Part shown: piece by piece, positions 62,201 through 64,000 of the stretch
Layout of the letters: each line of letters opens with the position of its first letter
Position numbering within the stretch: the first letter of the stretch is position 1
From: Pseudocitrobacter cyperus
Lineage (GTDB): Bacteria; Pseudomonadota; Gammaproteobacteria; Enterobacterales; Enterobacteriaceae
Direction of reading: 5' to 3'
NCBI RefSeq assembly: GCF_039889165.1
Contig: NZ_JAYMYY010000001.1
Span: 1,674,001 to 1,738,000 of the forward strand
DNA length: 64,000 nt
Made by a program: the position numbers and the translations under genes
Notes under the pieces: model-generated
What the model was told of the DNA's origin: nothing
The model's database searches: none
The model's input: only the letters and a program-made list of their open reading frames with translations

Positions 62201-63519
62201 AGTGAAGAGAGCGCATCCGCATCGATGGAGATCTGCCATTTGCCGCCCTCCTGCACCGTGGTCGTCCAGCTCTTATCGCCGATTTTCACCACCACCTTCT
62301 GCCCCACTTCCGCATCGGTGGTGCCACTCAGGCTCTGTGCTGTCGCCAGTTCACCGCCGTTGAGGATATTGTCGTCGGTGAGTTTATTGATCGTTGCATT
62401 CGGCGCCTGGGTATCTACCGTCAGGGTTTGCTCGCCGGTAATGGTGTTACCGGTGCTGTCAGTGCCCGTCACTTTCACCTGGTGCGTACCCTGCGCCAGC
62501 TTGCCAATATCAGCAGAAGGCACCGAAACCTGCCAGCTACCGTTAGCGCCGACTTCGGTGGTGTAGGTTTTACCATTCAGGGTAACGGTCAACTTCGTGC
62601 CCGCCGCCAGCTCTTTCGACTGACCACTCATCACCACCGCGCTTGCCGCCTCGCTGGCGTTAATCACGTTGTCGCCGCTAACGGTGTCCGCTGTAATACT
62701 GGCCTTCGCCGTGACCACCTCAAGAGTAATTTTGCCCCCGTCAGTGGTTTTGCTGCCGTCAATCTGCACGACGCTCCAGGTATGCTTGCCCGCGTCCTGG
62801 GCTGGTAAGGTGACTTTCCAGGTTCCATCACTGCCCACCATCGCGCTGGCAATGGTATTGCCGCTGCTGTCTTTAATCTGGATGGTGCTGCCCGGCTGCC
62901 CGGTACCGGAGAAGGTCGGCGTGGTATCGTCAGTCAGCGCATTGCTGCTCAATACACCCTGCTTATCGCCCTGATCGTCAGAGACGACAAAAGACGGTTT
63001 CGCCGTCTCAACCGGTTTGGTGTTATCAATCACCGTGGTGTGATTGCTTCCACCGCTGTCGTTCGCCAGCAACGCGCCGATACCGCCGCCCAGCAGCACG
63101 CCGCCCGCAATCCAGCCCCACGGCATGTTATCCAGCGCACTCTGTTCAATAAACGGTTCAATGCTGGCAATTGGCGTCGCCTGCGGCGTCAGCGCCACCT
63201 GTCCCATTCCCAGGCTTTCACCCGTTTCAGCAAACGTAATATGGGTTAACTGCTGGTTATCATCCATAAATACCAGCTCAGACTGTTTTCCATCCTCTTC
63301 GCCGAAAGCGTCAAAATAGTTACTGCAGCGGATAACCGAGCCATCTTTCATGTAGATGAGCAGGTCTTTCCCCTGGCGTACATAGCGTTCTACATCGGCC
63401 GGAGCCCCGTGGATCTGCACTACGCTCGGTTCGGTCAGTAAGACAGACAGGTTTCCCTGGCTGTTGAGGACGGTTTTACTGGCGGTCTGACGAGCAATAA
63501 TATCGATGGTTTTAGACAC
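38230..63519 (-). CDS. Giant BapA/SiiE-type Ig-like repeat adhesin, type I secretion substrate
   Basis: One uninterrupted frame of 8,429 codons. From the N-terminus: a BapA-like prefix (1-130, MSKTIDIIARQTASKTVLNS), a glycine-rich hydrophobic stretch (133-152, PWGWIAGGVLLGGGIGALLA), an extra Ig-like unit (about 174-275), 67 Ig-like domains of about 100 residues (277 to about 6990), five domains of a second type (to about 7513), a linker, six DxDxDG-type FG-GAP-like loops (about 7676-8036) and a degenerate RTX/type I secretion tail. It would be exported C-terminus first by the adjacent ABC, HlyD and TolC-like proteins and serve in adhesion or biofilm formation, as inferred from BapA and SiiE. 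The start is GTG at 63517-63519, six bases after AAGGAG. Each domain opens with an acidic DDN-x-(I/L)N-x2-E motif, suited to calcium between domains. Very few cysteines. Confidence 0.93.
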   Translation of the reverse strand: MSKTIDIIARQTASKTVLNSQGNLSVLLTEPSVVQIHGAPADVERYVRQGKDLLIYMKDGSVIRCSNYFDAFGEEDGKQSELVFMDDNQQLTHITFAETGESLGMGQVALTPQATPIASIEPFIEQSALDNMPWGWIAGGVLLGGGIGALLANDSGGSNHTTVIDNTKPVETAKPSFVVSDDQGDKQGVLSSNALTDDTTPTFSGTGQPGSTIQIKDSSGNTIASAMVGSDGTWKVTLPAQDAGKHTWSVVQIDGSKTTDGGKITLEVVTAKASITADTVSGDNVINASEAASAVVMSGQSKELAAGTKLTVTLNGKTYTTEVGANGSWQVSVPSADIGKLAQGTHQVKVTGTDSTGNTITGEQTLTVDTQAPNATINKLTDDNILNGGELATAQSLSGTTDAEVGQKVVVKIGDKSWTTTVQEGGKWQISIDADALSSLPQGANAISVTVSDKAGNETTTTGSVTISSVGPALTVESLTDDNVLNAQEQSEVQILSGTTDAAPGSKVEVTINGTTIIGAISSDGKWSAPLTPALISQLQQGEHTAHITITDAAGNVSSGSHTFTLAAETPIIEIDEINGAQTLNADSVSQPLTISGTTNLDVGTALTVSLNGQTYQSTVESAASGGNCWSVTVPVEDLVSLDNTTYAVTVTGENAIGNAVENSGKLVVDTLSPTVTLNTVAGDNLLGVDDVAQAQTISGSVNYAKAGDKVAVYLNGILLDTTTVQSDLSWALDVSAQQLEALGDTQVNITATVTNFSGNSASTHGAFFISAGLPGIGVDIVSGDDIINAIELNQSLTISGTSSHIQEGTTVELDINGHAFTAQIGPGGRWQTGISSEQLKALVQDQTSLTINVSADDKFNVVTGSHGVTVDLNPVAVSIDPATGDDMLNAAEKGAGITLSGMTQNVEAGQTVVIRIGGSTLTATVGEDGHWQREVPASVLSNLADGAADIQVSVTNTSGNTASSGRQITVDTQPPSVSIDSLTDDNILNAAEASDPDGQILSGVTSAEPGQTVKVMLNGKPYSAQVAADGTWSVKIPTADLAALEQGPQSATVTVEDRAGNSSSSSQVILVDTLAPTVSIESFTADNVINQSEHGLAQVISGASVGGVAGDSVIVTLWYGIEADAPSETFTTILDAAGRWSIGIPADKIAALSAGEAKITASITDKAGNTGGDENIFTVSLAPPEVSIHSGIAQDDVINAIEKGESLTIGGTSNQPGRQIIVTLNGREYQATANTDGEWSVTVSPADLASLGEAQYTISASVTDSAGNSSSDSHNVLVDTAAPQVIIRGLEGNADGVINAEELSNGQVLKGYVVNAEPMSIVTVIVGGVTKSAEVDSNGEWSIELTEGELTGLGDGVLNFTAEVTNAHGNRGVGEYQAEIDADIPGIRIDTVAGDDVVNLIEHGAAVVISGSTSGVDAGAQVVVIVNGQTYTDTLHTDGSWSVIVPQEDVARWRNEELKIEASVADQAGNSGGWEHTIDVDLDAVAISIESVTSDNVVNAVEQKQPLLLQGSTEGVEAGQTVTILFGGHQYTTTVDEHGDWRYSVSPADLSTLREGDATVQVSVSNQNGNQAQSAQGYSVDLSPPTLIIDAVTGDNVINAAEAEAGFVISGQTNAEPGQSGHVTWNGKAYPITVDADGRWSATVDAATAAEMPQGAQQVVVTLTDKAENSTSTSQTLLVDTRAPIVTIDKVGGSDNILNSSEHRQSQIISGSVEGASAGDKVTVTVGSGSDAWTLTTVLDAAGRWSVGMPADAVSKLGEGKQTVSVQVTDSAGNQTTTPHDFNVALTAPEIAIDALDNAGVINAQMRGDGITLTGTSNQYGVEITLTLNGKNYTATTDAANGTWRVDLSPADLALLGEAGYTLVASVTDAAGNTASASQSVLVDTASPVIVIAGLQHNDNVINLDELTTTQVLTGTTQNVEAGQKVIITLGGKEYEAAVAESGDWSLELPTDLLEALGDGRLTATAAVTNVHGNSSQNQYQFTIDIDKPGIRIDTVSGDDVINIIEHQQDLLISGSVEGAIAGAQVQVTVNGVMHTTTLHGDGSWSLTVDADEVAGWSGSEVAISASVDNVNGNQSTIDHKVALDLSAVAVTIDPLAENDVLNKAEHSATLSLGGAVAGIEDGQFVTVTFAGHRYEVEVSGGRWALDVAATDMGNLKDGVASVSVSVSNINGNTASAERQLLVDLTAPTISIDTLALDNQVNDAEARAGYTISGTTSAEAEQDVTIIWLGNTYTTKVTPSGTWSISVQAVPDAATLDQGLQTVVVSVSDKAGNSASQTHSVNVDTLVPELTLNLVTGDNKLNATELTQAQIISGTCLNAEPGAVVTVTFNSKTYTTVLDSDGNWQLGIPAPGALDAGDYPLEVTVTDSAGNSDKLISNVQVVLSLPDININPVATDDVINAIEKAAGITLSGTSDQPGREILITLNGRDYTALADGDGNWQVNVSPADLAALGEASYVISASVTDEAGNHKSTTHQVTVDTAAPQITITPLAGDDVINLEESKQVQYLSGTVKNAEKDSPVVVTIGGQTYNTTVDENGTWKVAIPEDTFSAFGDGALTATATVTNAHGNSGSTDYALSVNTGVPGLRIDTVAGDDVINILEARSEVTISGTSTNVVKGHDITVTITGLRNGVEETTTYTTQVNGDGRWSVIVPESDVSAWQNGELTIVASAENVAGNAGSSIGHLAQVDLNVIAVSVDPVTTDNVINAVERGDGITLTGSTSGVEAGQMVSITFAGHQYQARVEEDGSWALEVGSTDLAGLRDGSASVQVSVSSVNGNQAQAARQYEVDVSAPALSLESVAEDNVINLAETENGFVISGFSSAEQGQRVEVEWNGEWIGGVVDSKGAWSIELPPAQSALEQGDFPLELRVSDLAGNETTLTCNVTVDTRAPVIEIATIADDNILNVSEYAQAQIISGTCTDAEPGAIVTVELGGETYTTALDDQGKWSIGLPASAVSGLNEGQNTLMVTVADSAGNVGSKEGVLTVNTTLPEIVINKVTDDDVINQTEKGQDLAITGTSNQPNQTITVTLNGLLYTTTANAAGDWSVSVPPSALASLGEANYTISASVTDAIGNHKTDTHNVQVDTTLPQLSINSIAGDNIINDDEIKTEQVISGQVINAQAGQKVYIDIGSDQPLEAVVQPDGTWQVGVDAATWQSIGYGELTVKAWVENQHGNRGEASREILLDVSYPSIRVDTVAGDDVINAIELSNNLVISGSSTGLDISKGLSVIINGKPYVAALEANGDWSVSFSAATMADWLEGDLVITVTGTNAAGNVQNITHTVIVDTQAVAVSIDTLFGDDRLNAAEQGVEQTLSGTTLGVENGREVVVTLNGKQHITTVTNGAWSLKVSADDLNALRDGLTTAEVTVSNLHGNVASAGRQFIVDSEAPMVTVNTVAGDNVINLAEATAGVTISGATNAEVGQTVSVSVGGTLLGEAQVVAGGSWSLVLDPGKLGALAQDQNDLQVTVTDKAGNSTTVTHGVLVDTVAPGVTMDDLTADNVLNASEAGQAQVISGSSTGTVAGDKVLVMLGTQTYSTIVDASGHWSVGVKASDLAALQDGSHNITVAITDAAGNTGTQNFPIALDTALPVLTINSIAGDDILSSEERLQDLVITGTSDILQAGVPVTVRLNGKTYTGTTSADGTWSAVVPQADLPALLDAQQYEVSVSASDAAGNIGHSSRPLDIQVSLPRITIDTIAGDDVVNNVEAANGITITGSTDVAVTDVTVSIGGKNYTAVLGADNKSWSLNLDNETLKGLGDGTLEVSVTATDSNNNQGSAGREMTIDASLPGIRFDTVAGDDIINAAEMGQSLWVSGTSEHIAKGTPFTLTLTDSSGVIFTSENVLIGNDGRWIVEIPQAFVGALENGSATLTASGANLSGNAVSVSHTVDVVTAGPAISIDALTDDNIVNAREASDGVQLTGSSFGATETNVVVVYVAGQRLETTIQSDGSWAVTVSDAVFAAIKDGSVTVEASVTAGNGNIGSASGSFILDTLPPVLTLVPLTADNIVNASEAQATQILSGYSNAGEGQTVTVTVNGESLTALIEADGRWQVDVPASVFDGILSGSVTFTASVNDVAGNNVTQTREVEVDAVIPQVSVHALTDDNIINASEKGQAQVISGTSTNSSPGDAVTVTLNNVTYQTVVDANGAWSVGIPATEMAKLPEGKNSFEVVIADRAGNQQILTPEFSVNTGKPVLTINTIAGDDVLNASEKGEGLTLTGSSNLPENSDVLVTLAGLSYTVKTDSSGSWKVDVSATDLATLGEAKYIVTASAVASDGNTVTTTKEMLVDTKAPDVTVAVIAGDDIVSLAESQGMVQISGSVTGASANNSVVVTLGGLAAKTTIVDAGGNWSVSLTPTELAALGDGPLTATIAVTNDHGNVGTASRDFTLDTGVPGIRIDAISGDNVLNSAEMALDVWVTGMTYGIEPGATVMVDINGEKHSASVNPDGSWALSVPQSEVAGWADSLTVSASVTDNAGNQATIAQDVQIDDAPVSVAIDAITADNVLNAAEKAGEVVLSGTTTGIENGRTVTLILGNKQYTAQVFDDKWSTTLAAGSLTGLRDGDVTVQANVSNASGNSASNAHIFEVDTRAPVLAIDPVTADNILSGAEIAQGITLTGTSDAIGQQLTVTVNGQPLTTTVNADGRWSLPVNAGILTNIGEGLNTITLAIADAAGNSTQSSHSVLVDTLAPEPTLNTIAGDNILNVTELGQALVISGGSTGGSIGDTVSVMLNGVVYTTQLDSNGEWAVGVPVADVAALTQSSYEVSVTIADSVGNSNSTSQTITLDTGIPDLSFNLLAGDGVLNALEQMQPLEVSGTSTLAKDTVVTVTLNGVNYLTTVGDGGVWSVSISADALAKLGEADYTLTASATGSTGNSVTDTTSLLVDTRAPTITILPVSDDDIIGMAEMDGIVTLNGTVSGAVVDDDVTVVIAGQTYTTQVKSDGSWTLDLPQGELAGLGSGPLTIVASVTNGHENVGTGQHGITLDSTKPGIRIDSVTADNTLNLAERESELLISGTTTDVATGSIVTVRVNGDEVGTAATLADGSWLLKLTPAQMKAWSGDSITVTAQVDNISGNDAEINEQVALDSRATSIAVHPITGDNVVNAVEKAGAIVLTGETTNIDNGRTVTVTVNGKQFTGTVQDNAWSVTLDAGALNGLRDGDAVVQVSVSNASGNSASNILGFVIDTTAPTVVIDSITDDNVLNGTEAGAIVTVSGSTTAEVGQTVTVNIGGVERDALVTAGGLWSVDFDAGLLNNLEQGLASVNVSVSDKAGNPGSGSHTFLVDTEAPTVEVNDLTADNIINAAEKGQALVISGTSVGATAGDEVLVEFNGHQYTTVVDANGEWRVGVKAEDMSDLAGGSKTLTATITDSAGNSFTSDKTYQVDLGVPTLTFDDIAGDNVLNALERGADLVISGQSSGLEPDTTVTITLGGRQYTAQTNTDGDWSLSVAPADLALLGDAGYTLTASASSVNGNPVSGSAQLLVDTRLPVVHINTVAGDDVINDAEATSNVTISGTVSGADVDNSVQVIVGGNTYTTQVGAGGVWSVTVPQADVEGFGDGPLTIVASVENSHGNRGSDSRDIAVNTDIPGIRFDTVAGDDVLNSIELGQALVVTGTSSGLAADTTLTLTDGLGGSWTGNVNADGSWAVPIPQNILTGWAAGTIQLSASAQNEAGTTTSMHHQVTVDDAVVAISINAFTADNVLNAIERGEALTVSGATTGVDAGQTVTVMLAGKAWTADVKSDGSWSFSVPAGSLNSLRDGSATASASVTNKHGNSASAEWAFSVDATAPTISIAPVTADNVLNKVEADGAVTLSGTTSAEPGQSVSVMINGQAYGDPVSVNADGSWSLTLAEGELATLQQGSATVTVSVTDKAGNSTTATHQLTVDTLAPTVSIDTVSGDNIINTAEQQQALVITGGSTGGTAGDTVVVTVGTGSYTTQLDAQGRWSVGVPADAMQALDAGPQTITAQITDKAGNVGTETHPVTVDNGEPWLSFDDIADDNVLNAVEQGTTLTISGGSDGLTAGALVTVTLNGKNYTTQLNGEGRWSLEVTPADLALIGDGQYTVTASASSDANNPATGSTALTVDTRAPTLTINTITDDDILNKVEAAGELIISGTVSGAAPNDTVYVLLAGKTYEAKVDASLNWQATVPAGALSDVGNGELTVTASVTNSHGNSGSVQHDFMADYREPGLRFDVVAGDDVVNLSEHQQALVVKGTSDDLPAGTKVTLVANGVSYSGLVAADGSWSVGIDAAQVKLWGEGKLVMSVSATSPANNPVVIEHEITVDLSPVSISVNDITADNVLNAQEMTQNLTLSGSTTGVEQGQTVTITFGGNVYSAIVAADGTWSQVIPSAALSALRDGTAQFSVSVTNKVGNPASASHEYQVDTTPPHVTLDPVTADNVINIAEAAAGVAVTGTTNAPEGTPVTLTLNGVEYSGSVLANGVWQVDLSPQALATLASGQYSCTVTIADAAGNPTSVSQTVAVDITPPGVSFNTTAGDDIINLEEHGQALVVSGTTVGTVAGNTVTVIFGGHEFSTVVDANGKWSVGVPADIVSELNNGTVDITAKVTDSAGNATTQGKVVTVNTSNILLTLDTPAVDGVLNASEQNKALTLSGSSSGLPEGSEVTITLNGQSYTAYVAGDRWTTTIPKADLALLSDGQRYTISVSAKDSAGNIGQAGQSLLVDTTPPEIIISPVSGDGMLNAIEQGQALVISGSTTAEAGRTLTLTVNGKSYNATVNSDGSWQTTVPKADVALMGNGTVQVDAMVSDASGNLGSNSETFVVDTVAPVVTINVVAGDDLVNSPEQLVAQKVSGKAEGAAGQTITVELAGRTYTAKVAADESWEVTVPALDFVGLVDGKYTITATVKDAAGNTGSGTHVVTLSGEKPVIAINTIAQDDVINAAERGQSLTISGTTTAPQGQKVVVTLNNTTYETTVQAGGIWSVLVGAVALMALTDGNAYEVKASVTNTIGNSGESVHGISVDLTPPQMTISIDSLTSDSGLVANDFITNVGNVVLNGKLSAALEAGDKAQISLDGGVSWIDLLVNGMQWSYADGRALEDGTHNYQVRVVDQAGNVGATDSQNVVLDRVAPDASQSIVIDRISSDTGIADDDFITASKDYALEGHLGAALKAGEHLQIRINGGAWIELEVNGTGWVYANGTPLDDGTYAYQLRVIDDAGNVGQTASQTVIVDTVRPDAANLITITHISDDSGLSDSDFITNDKTLTIHGSLVSTLQPGEYVQISMDGGLTWVNAVAIGTTWYYNDTQVLDDGAHDYWVRVVDSAGNVGATDSATVTIDTVKPDDATTITVDSISDDTGYSDSDFLTNDNTITLYGTLGALLKGDEHAQISLDGGKTWVDVVVNGTNWRYTDTRLLEDGENLYQLRVVDNAGNVGQTTEQIVTVDTQAPGGVTKVVGYIDNTGSDTGNFGANTTTDERLPVLRGTLLEALKTGEFVRVYDSNGDYLGRASVTGMEWTFALTEPLRDGQTYGYQAAVVDAAGNEGTLSDVMNFTVELPVTINDQDTLDATPIISGTLNFARYADEYLEVTINGTTYSSRTGDVVIEPNKNSWYVQLQDSHALAVGTYDVAAVLYNKDGQEISRDKTGSELTVAAAPVISFSSTAATTSDSGTAMTIGEDGTWRILSNSTIFTQNGTSSSTLGSFASVSLNGTDRQQSSSFIDFDRDGLMDLLGADTDYANGQQSFKYNSDGSYTTFQVGSYGVNGQTNDGNANTYSWWAGVVGIDFDGDGYVDVAYGDGTPNDSEARGGYDSQLVMNTDGTILGFDKTGAYVYTSTTQDGVASTNNNNAQPSRELSGVDLNNDGYVDLAYHGTGGSNVTSKGGSSSSDKRLVIVSNGVNDSGNMTLTNTQVVTDVFYGNTGTTTNRFTTMMWADLNGDGFMDLFISGLSGQGGTYGANSAVFYNDGKGNLTQAATGVGAGYSVQNMGDSINSMTSIAVDWNGDGKMDVIEIAGQAATSYSATDANNIVALWTNQGTNQTTGQVNWSLPTTLLQGANLVGKETTGGLAIDLDYDGDRDLVVFRAQGGATAYVENKSVIKDGTSMILRLTDANGINVFYGNTVLLVDEATGKVVSSQIINPQGGVNMNDSTALVYFYGLDASKSYSAVLLANGNHYGGVDSFAFDDSGTRTTVTNVNSSWAGLKAVEKNHAYVLTAESGSNAADSALAADDANNATGILGTGYNDTLYATAGTHVYNGAGGSVVVSDENVWSSTGGMDIVDYKLAGDTALKVDLSNANAQETGFGKATFVNIEGVAGGGGNDVFTGSIGDNIFEGRGGDDTFNIGNGGQDTLLYKLLNESDATGGNGSDVVKGFTLGTWEGTADSDRIDLSELLQGSGYTANESAHYINGIAQMDDPDSELLNYLKVTTDGSNTLIQVDLTGQGGDFTTLVTLNGVQTDLATLLANHQLIVG
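38233..38960 (-). other. RTX-like / type I secretion C-terminal region of the adhesin
   Basis: This part encodes degenerate glycine-aspartate repeats: GTGYNDTLYATAG, then GGGGNDVFTGSIGDNIFEGRGGDDTFNIGNGGQDTLLY. A VVKGFTLG-TADSDRIDLSELL block and a terminal VTLNGVQTDLATLLANHQLIVG follow. The order matches the VCA0849-type secretion target of type I substrates. Only two repeats are near the canonical GGxGxD form, so few calcium ions should bind here. Confidence 0.85.
39405..40500 (-). other. Six FG-GAP/VCBS-like calcium loops in the adhesin, possible beta-propeller
   Basis: Six loops of the form (I/V/A)D-x-(D/N)-x-DG-x3-D occur about 60-77 residues apart: IDFDRDGLMD, IDFDGDGYVD, VDLNNDGYVD, ADLNGDGFMD, VDWNGDGKMD and IDLDYDGDRD. 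This is the pattern of FG-GAP blades in integrin-type beta-propellers. It lies between the Ig-like rod and the secretion tail, so it would be near the tip. Confidence 0.75.
40980..42550 (-). repeat. Five tandem domains of a second Ig-like type in the adhesin
   Basis: Four units of about 105 residues share D-x-IS-DTG-DSDFIT, a GE-x-VQIS-DGG-TW strand and a DG-x-Y-LRVVD-AGNVG-T end. A fifth is more divergent (GANTTTDERLPVLRGTLLEALKTGE). They differ from the 67 upstream domains in motif and length and form the distal part of the rod before the propeller-like region. Confidence 0.85.
42546..62691 (-). repeat. 67 tandem Ig-like domains in the adhesin
   Basis: Segmented by hand on the opening motif (DDN/GDD/ADN)-x-(I/L/V)N-x2-E, then (I/L)SG(T/S), a G-x-VTV-LNG-x-YTT strand pair, DG-W-V, L-x-G and AGN before VDT-AP. 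Mean length is about 100 residues. Copies are clearly related as protein but diverged in DNA, with different codons even in the most similar motifs, so they are old duplications rather than recent slippage. Confidence 0.88.
43132..61174 (-). repeat. Ten copies of a six-domain super-repeat within the adhesin
   Basis: The codon after Asp-Thr in the I-R-I/F-D-T-V-A-G-D-D type motif recurs at 61174, 59341, 57529, 55744, 53926, 52129, 50314, 48529, 46732, 44926 and 43132. The spacings are 1785-1833 bp (mean 1804, 601 residues), with exactly six Ig-like domains in each. Domains at the same place in each hexad share features. First: a conserved Trp before the last strand (in eight of ten copies). 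Second: GLRDG and VSN-x2-GN. Third: a (T/S)AE-GQ loop. Fourth: AQ(V/I)ISG and GVPA. Fifth: PADLA-LGEA-Y. Sixth: VTN-HGN. Confidence 0.88.
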
Positions 63520-63637
63520 AGGAGACTCCTTGTAATTAATCAGTTGAACTGAACTTTTCCTGAAATTACGAATAGAGAAACACCTGAGAAATCAATCCCA
63601 TTATTCGCAATCTGGCGCACACTTATTTTTTTGAGTG

Positions 63638-64000
63638 CTATTTCAGTTCAGGTAGTGTCGAGGTAATGTTTTTTTGAATGCCTACTAACGGTAATAAATT
63701 GTCGGTCGCAGCGGCGTAAGTCACCGCCGCACTCCAGCCATCAAAATCGGCAAGCGTTTGTGAATAAGCGGCCTGGTAAACATCCTGTTCAACGCTAAGC
63801 AGATCGTTCAGGCTGCGTTTACCCAGCTTGTACTCATCTTTGTAAACCTCACGCGTGCGAATCGCATTGCGATGCTGTAATGCGCCTGCGGCTTCACGCC
63901 CCTGTGCCCCACGCCAGTCGGCGGCGGCAACGGAAGCTTTTTGCAGGACATCGAATTTGGCTTGTTCAACCCGCGATGCCGCCATCTTGCGCGCTTCCTG
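63638..64000 (-). CDS. TolC-like type I secretion outer membrane protein, 5' part beyond window
   Basis: Only the last 120 codons are visible, entering at 64000 (QEARKMAASRVEQAKFDV) and ending at 63638. The segment AAGALQHRNAIRTREVYKDEYKLGKRSLNDLLSVEQDVYQAAYSQTLADFD is the typical second helical hairpin of TolC-family channels (KLGKRSL-DLL-VEQ-Y-A). It would form the outer-membrane exit duct for the adhesin, whose gene starts 118 bases downstream in the same direction. Frame and motif make the family firm; length and signal peptide cannot be seen. Confidence 0.9.
   Translation of the reverse strand, partial: QEARKMAASRVEQAKFDVLQKASVAAADWRGAQGREAAGALQHRNAIRTREVYKDEYKLGKRSLNDLLSVEQDVYQAAYSQTLADFDGWSAAVTYAAATDNLLPLVGIQKNITSTLPELK

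Noticed and set aside
34692..64000. The secretion locus as a recent genomic island
   Set aside because: No integrase, tRNA, direct-repeat boundary or marked change in base composition was visible; one edge is a REP array and the other lies beyond the window.

Overview
The window is chromosomal DNA of a member of the Enterobacteriaceae, closest in gene content to Escherichia, Citrobacter, Enterobacter and Salmonella. Most of the first 30 kb encodes proteins that can be recalled nearly residue for residue from E. coli, in E. coli order. The REP-like repeats (arrays of CCCTCTCCC palindromes) fit Citrobacter or Enterobacter better than E. coli K-12, but the species cannot be fixed from this window. 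No tRNA, rRNA, integrase, insertion sequence or CRISPR array was seen.

Region 1 (1-5.5 kb) is core: ppnP (cut by the window edge), aroM, yaiA and aroL with TyrR and TrpR sites, then yaiI, proC, psiF and phoA with a Pho box. The diguanylate cyclase gene dgcC (adrA), which lies between psiF and proC in E. coli and Salmonella, is absent.

Region 2 (5.5-12.6 kb) is accessory and sits where E. coli carries iraP. It holds an orphan sugar-type ABC binding protein, an L-idonate-like cassette (IdnO-like dehydrogenase, ACS-family transporter, IdnR-like repressor) with a GntR/IdnR-type operator, an MdtG-like efflux pump whose last codons come from a REP element, and an extensin/M15-like protein.

Region 3 (12.6-24 kb) is core again: ddlA, yaiZ, yaiY, yaiW, sbmA, ampH, iprA, an autotransporter at the yaiT position, and hemB. 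Region 4 (24-30 kb) is a sulfur-scavenging block: tauABCD for taurine followed by mmuPM for S-methylmethionine. Region 5 (30-34 kb) holds roxA, a serine-hydrolase lipoprotein and a general porin with an OmpR-like site. Composite REP arrays flank it on both sides, and synteny with E. coli breaks here.

Region 6 (34.7-64 kb) is a type I secretion locus transcribed leftward: a TolC-like outer membrane protein (cut by the window end), a BapA/SiiE-type adhesin of 8,429 codons, its ABC exporter and its HlyD-type adaptor. The adhesin takes up about 40 percent of the window. By hand segmentation it has an N-terminal BapA-like prefix, 67 Ig-like domains, five domains of a second type, six FG-GAP-like calcium loops that may form a beta-propeller, and a degenerate RTX/type I secretion tail. 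The main observation is that domains 6-65 form exactly ten tandem copies of a six-domain super-repeat, with a mean period of 1,804 bp (601 residues). The three cell-envelope proteins of the locus would export and anchor this rod; its outer tip would be the C-terminal end that leaves the cell first.
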